Of a stretch of 64,000 nt of DNA, positions 60,739-64,000 are shown one piece after another. The DNA is taken from NCBI RefSeq assembly GCF_042180575.1, contig NZ_CP170094.1, forward strand, positions 1,922,001 to 1,986,000, read 5' to 3'. A program made the translations under genes and the position numbers. Each line of letters begins with the position of its first letter. The stretch's first letter is position 1. Under the pieces are notes generated by a model, which saw only the letters and a list, made by a program, of their open reading frames with translations, was not told the DNA's origin and ran no database searches. This DNA is from Bernardetia sp042180575 (lineage in GTDB: Bacteria > Bacteroidota > Bacteroidia > Cytophagales > Bernardetiaceae).

Positions 60739-63726
60739 TTAGAAACTAAAGTTAGCTCCAATAGTAAGTGCCTGTCCTTGTGGAGGAGTAAAGAAAGAAG
60801 CTCCTTGCAGTTGTCCATCTGTTCCATCACGGTTTACCTCAGGATCTGCTCCAAAGAAATCCTTAGATGTTACTGTAAGCAAATTTTGCCCTCTTACATA
60901 AACTCTTGCTCTAGTAATAGTCTTAGTCTTAGCAAGAATATTCTTAGGAAGATCATATGCTAAAGTGAGAGTACGCAGGCGCAAGAAGTTAGCATTTGCT
61001 AACTGTTGAGTAGATTCTTGAGCAAAAGTCAAGTTAGTAGCACTTGTATATGCTGGTGCATAAGCATTGTCTCCTGGATTCTCCCATACATTCAACAATT
61101 CAGTTGTTTTATTAAAACTAGACGTAGGGTTATTTAAGAATGTAAACTCATCAAGGTAAACATAAGATCCTATAGAAAAATTAAACAATGCATCAAGACT
61201 AAGTCCTTTGTAAGTAAATGTATTACGAAGTCCACCTGTCCATTCAGGAATAGCTGAACCAACTATAACTCTATCATCTGGAGTAGGAGTTGTAGTTACT
61301 TCACCGTCTTTAGTAAACCACTCAGCATCTCCAGTTTCAGGATTAATCCCTTTATACTTTATCATATAATAAGTATTCAAAGAGTACCCTTCGATAGCTC
61401 TTTGATAACTGGTTGCAGTAAGAATATTTCTTCCCTCTGGATCTTGATTATCAGCAGGAAGAGATAGTACTTCGTTTTTCACATAACCTGCATTTAAAGA
61501 AGTAACCCATTTGAAACCTGAAGCAGTTTCAATATTTGTAGATGTAAGACTCAAGTCTATACCACTATTTCCCATTTTACCAACATTTTGAATAATAGAA
61601 GCAAAACCAGAAGTATAAGGTAATGGAACATCTAATAAAATACCATCTGTAACTTTATTATAGTAGCTTACTTGTCCAGAGAAACGTTTTAAGAATCCAA
61701 AACTTACAGTTACATCTAATTGTGTAGTTTCCTCCCAGCTCAAATCAGGGTTAGCTGCCTGAGTAGGACGAATACCTGGAAAACCAGCATAATCGGAATT
61801 TACACCACCTTGGTATAATCCTAAAGAAGCAAAGTTACCTACACGGTCATTACCTGTAGTACCATAACTTACAGAAAGTTTAAGAATATCAAGTGCTTCA
61901 ATGTCATTCAAGAAAGACTCTTCAGAAAGAATCCATCCTCCTGATACTGCCCAAAATATACCGTATCTATTATTAGCACCAAAACGAGAAGATCCATCTC
62001 TACGAACAGTTGCTTCAGCTAAATAACGGTCATTATAACGATAGTTCAGACGTAAAAACTGAGATTCTAATGCCCACTGTGAACCTGTTTCTGAAGTAAT
62101 GGTAGGAGTTGCAGCATTACCCACATTAGGGAATCCATCAGTTACAAAACCTGACCCTTCTACAGCCATTGTCTCAAGACGTGAAGTTTCATAGCTAAAA
62201 CCAAGTAAAGCGTTGAAACTATGGTCACCTGTTGATTTACTATAATCGACTGTAGTAGTGTTCAACCACTTATTATCTTGAATATCACGACGATATGCAT
62301 AACCACCTGGAGATACAATTTCTACATCTCTAATTTTCTCTTTTGCATAAACAAGGTCAGTACCAAATGAAGTTCTTACTTTCAAATTAGGAATGATATC
62401 ATACTCTGCATAAATATTACCAATAGTACGGCGTGTTTTTAAGTAACGAGTACTTAATTCTTCAATAGCTAATACGTTAGCAATGAAGCCAGTATTTACA
62501 TAAGCTCCATTTTCGTCACGAGGTTGTACAAAAGGAGATTGTAAATAAGAAGAAGTAAGAGGAGCAAAAGTACTATTATCAGAACTAATGCGATCATTGT
62601 CTGTCGTTACTAAGTTTAAGTTTACACCAAAGCGTAATTTATCTGTAGCATTATGTGAAACATTTACACGACCCGATAAACGCTCTAAATCATTTCCAAT
62701 AACATAAGCAGATTGTCTGAAATAAGTTCCACCTACGTAGAATTGAGTTTTTTCAGTTCCACCTGTAGCAGATAAAGAGTAATTAGATGTCGTACCTGTA
62801 CGTAAGACGGCATCTACCCAGTCAAAATTACCTTCTGGAAAATCTATAGGGGCAGCACCTAGACCTACACGAACAGCATTGCGATATTCAGCATACTGGT
62901 CTCTATTCATTGTTTCATTTATAGCTACTGGAGTAACCCAACCTGTATACACATCTGCATTAAACATAGTCTTTTGGTTTGCTTTACCTTTCTTAGTAGT
63001 AATAACAATAACACCATTTGCACCACGAGAACCATAAATAGCTGTTGCAGAAGCATCTTTCAAGATTGTTACAGATTCAATATCTTGTGGGTTGATTTCT
63101 ATAAGTGGATTTGTAGCTGTACCACCTCCTAGTAAGTTAGAATAACCACCTTCCAAAGTAGTACCTTCAGCATCATTTAAAGGCACACCATCAACAACAT
63201 ATAACGGAGAACTACCACTTGTAATACTGGTAACACCACGAATACGAATATTTGGCTGGCTACCAATAACACCAGAAGCACCTGTCATTTGTACACCTGC
63301 TGCTTGTCCTTGTAACGCATCTTGTACAGAAGTTACTGGCTGTTCAGCCAGTGCTGTACCAGTTACAGTAGATACTGTTTGAGTAGAAAAGCGTTCACTT
63401 TGCTCTCCATAACCTACTACTACCACAGATTCTAAAACACCATCTATCATAGTTACATCAATAACTGTACGGTTTCCAATAGTTTCTTCAACTGTTTTAT
63501 AACCTACAAAACGATAAACGAGAGTTTCTGTTCCTTCAGGAACAGTAATAGAGTACTTTCCTTCTATGTCAGTTTGTGTACCTTGCTGTGTTCCTTTTAC
63601 TTGAACAGTCGCACCTGGCAAAGCACCATCTGCAGAAGTTACAGTACCTGTAATTGTTCGTTGTGCCCATGCTGAACTAACAAGCAAGAACATCAACATC
63701 ATACTAAGTAATAATTTTCTCTTCAT
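60739..63726 (-). CDS. SusC/RagA-family TonB-dependent receptor
   Basis: A 995-residue outer-membrane receptor. Signal peptide (LLLSMMLMFLLVSSAWAQR), then a carboxypeptidase D-like domain (ITGTVTSADGALPGATVQVK), the TonB-box region (ESVVVVGYGEQ), the plug (DALQGQAAGVQMTGASGVIG, DASATAIYGSRGANGVIVIT) and a 22-strand barrel ending LTIGANFSF. It imports a ligand captured by SusD using TonB energy. It is followed by susD in the same transcript. The substrate is not predictable here. Confidence 0.95.
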   Translation of the reverse strand: MKRKLLLSMMLMFLLVSSAWAQRTITGTVTSADGALPGATVQVKGTQQGTQTDIEGKYSITVPEGTETLVYRFVGYKTVEETIGNRTVIDVTMIDGVLESVVVVGYGEQSERFSTQTVSTVTGTALAEQPVTSVQDALQGQAAGVQMTGASGVIGSQPNIRIRGVTSITSGSSPLYVVDGVPLNDAEGTTLEGGYSNLLGGGTATNPLIEINPQDIESVTILKDASATAIYGSRGANGVIVITTKKGKANQKTMFNADVYTGWVTPVAINETMNRDQYAEYRNAVRVGLGAAPIDFPEGNFDWVDAVLRTGTTSNYSLSATGGTEKTQFYVGGTYFRQSAYVIGNDLERLSGRVNVSHNATDKLRFGVNLNLVTTDNDRISSDNSTFAPLTSSYLQSPFVQPRDENGAYVNTGFIANVLAIEELSTRYLKTRRTIGNIYAEYDIIPNLKVRTSFGTDLVYAKEKIRDVEIVSPGGYAYRRDIQDNKWLNTTTVDYSKSTGDHSFNALLGFSYETSRLETMAVEGSGFVTDGFPNVGNAATPTITSETGSQWALESQFLRLNYRYNDRYLAEATVRRDGSSRFGANNRYGIFWAVSGGWILSEESFLNDIEALDILKLSVSYGTTGNDRVGNFASLGLYQGGVNSDYAGFPGIRPTQAANPDLSWEETTQLDVTVSFGFLKRFSGQVSYYNKVTDGILLDVPLPYTSGFASIIQNVGKMGNSGIDLSLTSTNIETASGFKWVTSLNAGYVKNEVLSLPADNQDPEGRNILTATSYQRAIEGYSLNTYYMIKYKGINPETGDAEWFTKDGEVTTTPTPDDRVIVGSAIPEWTGGLRNTFTYKGLSLDALFNFSIGSYVYLDEFTFLNNPTSSFNKTTELLNVWENPGDNAYAPAYTSATNLTFAQESTQQLANANFLRLRTLTLAYDLPKNILAKTKTITRARVYVRGQNLLTVTSKDFFGADPEVNRDGTDGQLQGASFFTPPQGQALTIGANFSF

Positions 63727-64000
63727 GAGTAAATTGATTAATTTGATAATGAAAAATTTAAAAAATAATTTTCGGAGGGTATATTTATTTTGATAGTTAT
63801 GTAATAATTCATTTAGCTTTTCTGTTCAGAAAAATTATGAATTATAATGACTAATTATCATAAATTATATTAAGCAGTAAAAATTGCTTTATGATTAATT
63901 GTAGAATTGAAGGGAATGTTAAGTTACGTATTTTTAAATCAAAAACCTATTTGATTTCTCAAAAAAAGCAACTTTTCATATAAATTTCCTCTCTTATCCA
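63727..64000. other. Region upstream of susC
   Basis: 274 bases of AT-rich DNA that must include the susC promoter and leader. I see no gene, no clear tRNA and no regulator binding site that I can name. Confidence 0.5.

Noticed and set aside
60778..60963. Plus-strand frame opposite the 3' end of susC
   Set aside because: Antisense to the conserved receptor barrel; no coding features.

Overview
The window is AT-rich DNA from a member of the Bacteroidota, most likely a Cytophagales-type gliding bacterium; the exact genus is an inference I cannot prove. The evidence is a SusC/SusD outer-membrane pair at the right end, a type IX secretion type B sorting domain protein, many SPII lipoproteins ending in SC, TAnnTTTG-type promoter boxes, and small Bacteroidota-specific proteins.

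Layout. 1-7066: housekeeping and small accessory genes (Maf, cupin, desaturase, a HipA-like kinase with DUF3037 partner, glycosyltransferase, MtaB). 7337-8597: a tRNA-like gene split by an ISAs1-type element. 8798-16000: RimK with its protease partner, a lipoprotein, an iron-type ABC permease with a repeat-derived linker, RecN and an Mrr-like nuclease. 16089-18462: nspC followed by a PIN toxin-antitoxin cassette and a second, displaced copy of the nspC 3' end. 18775-24805: M1 aminopeptidase, a lipoprotein, FtsL-like protein and FtsI/PBP. 24845-27764: a C5-cytosine restriction-modification locus whose nuclease gene is split by an IS5-type element. 28361-35406: envelope proteins, a Cas4-like nuclease and a frameshifted IS. 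35407-37256: about 1.8 kb with no intact gene. 37257-42561: FadD, a PyrR-like enzyme, a band-7 protein and a CpeT-domain lipoprotein.

42600-52260 is the most accessory part. It holds an S1-like gene with an attC-like hairpin and duplicated flanks, an IS1-type element, a thioredoxin/RidA group, an S23 four-helix-bundle gene flanked by AATTACGAATT repeats, and mnmA. After mnmA come a second PIN toxin-antitoxin cassette and a displaced copy of the mnmA 3' end, then an ISL3-type element with an 8-bp target duplication. A stand-alone reverse transcriptase follows, preceded by a probable structured RNA ending in an intrinsic terminator, then palindromic repeats and a CcbP-like gene. 52262-64000 returns to core envelope genes.

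The strongest candidates for something undescribed are: (1) two unrelated PIN toxin-antitoxin cassettes, each inserted behind a housekeeping gene together with a duplicated, synonymously diverged 3' end of that gene; and (2) the reverse transcriptase with its upstream terminated RNA. At least six families of short palindromic repeats are scattered through the window, one inside a coding region.
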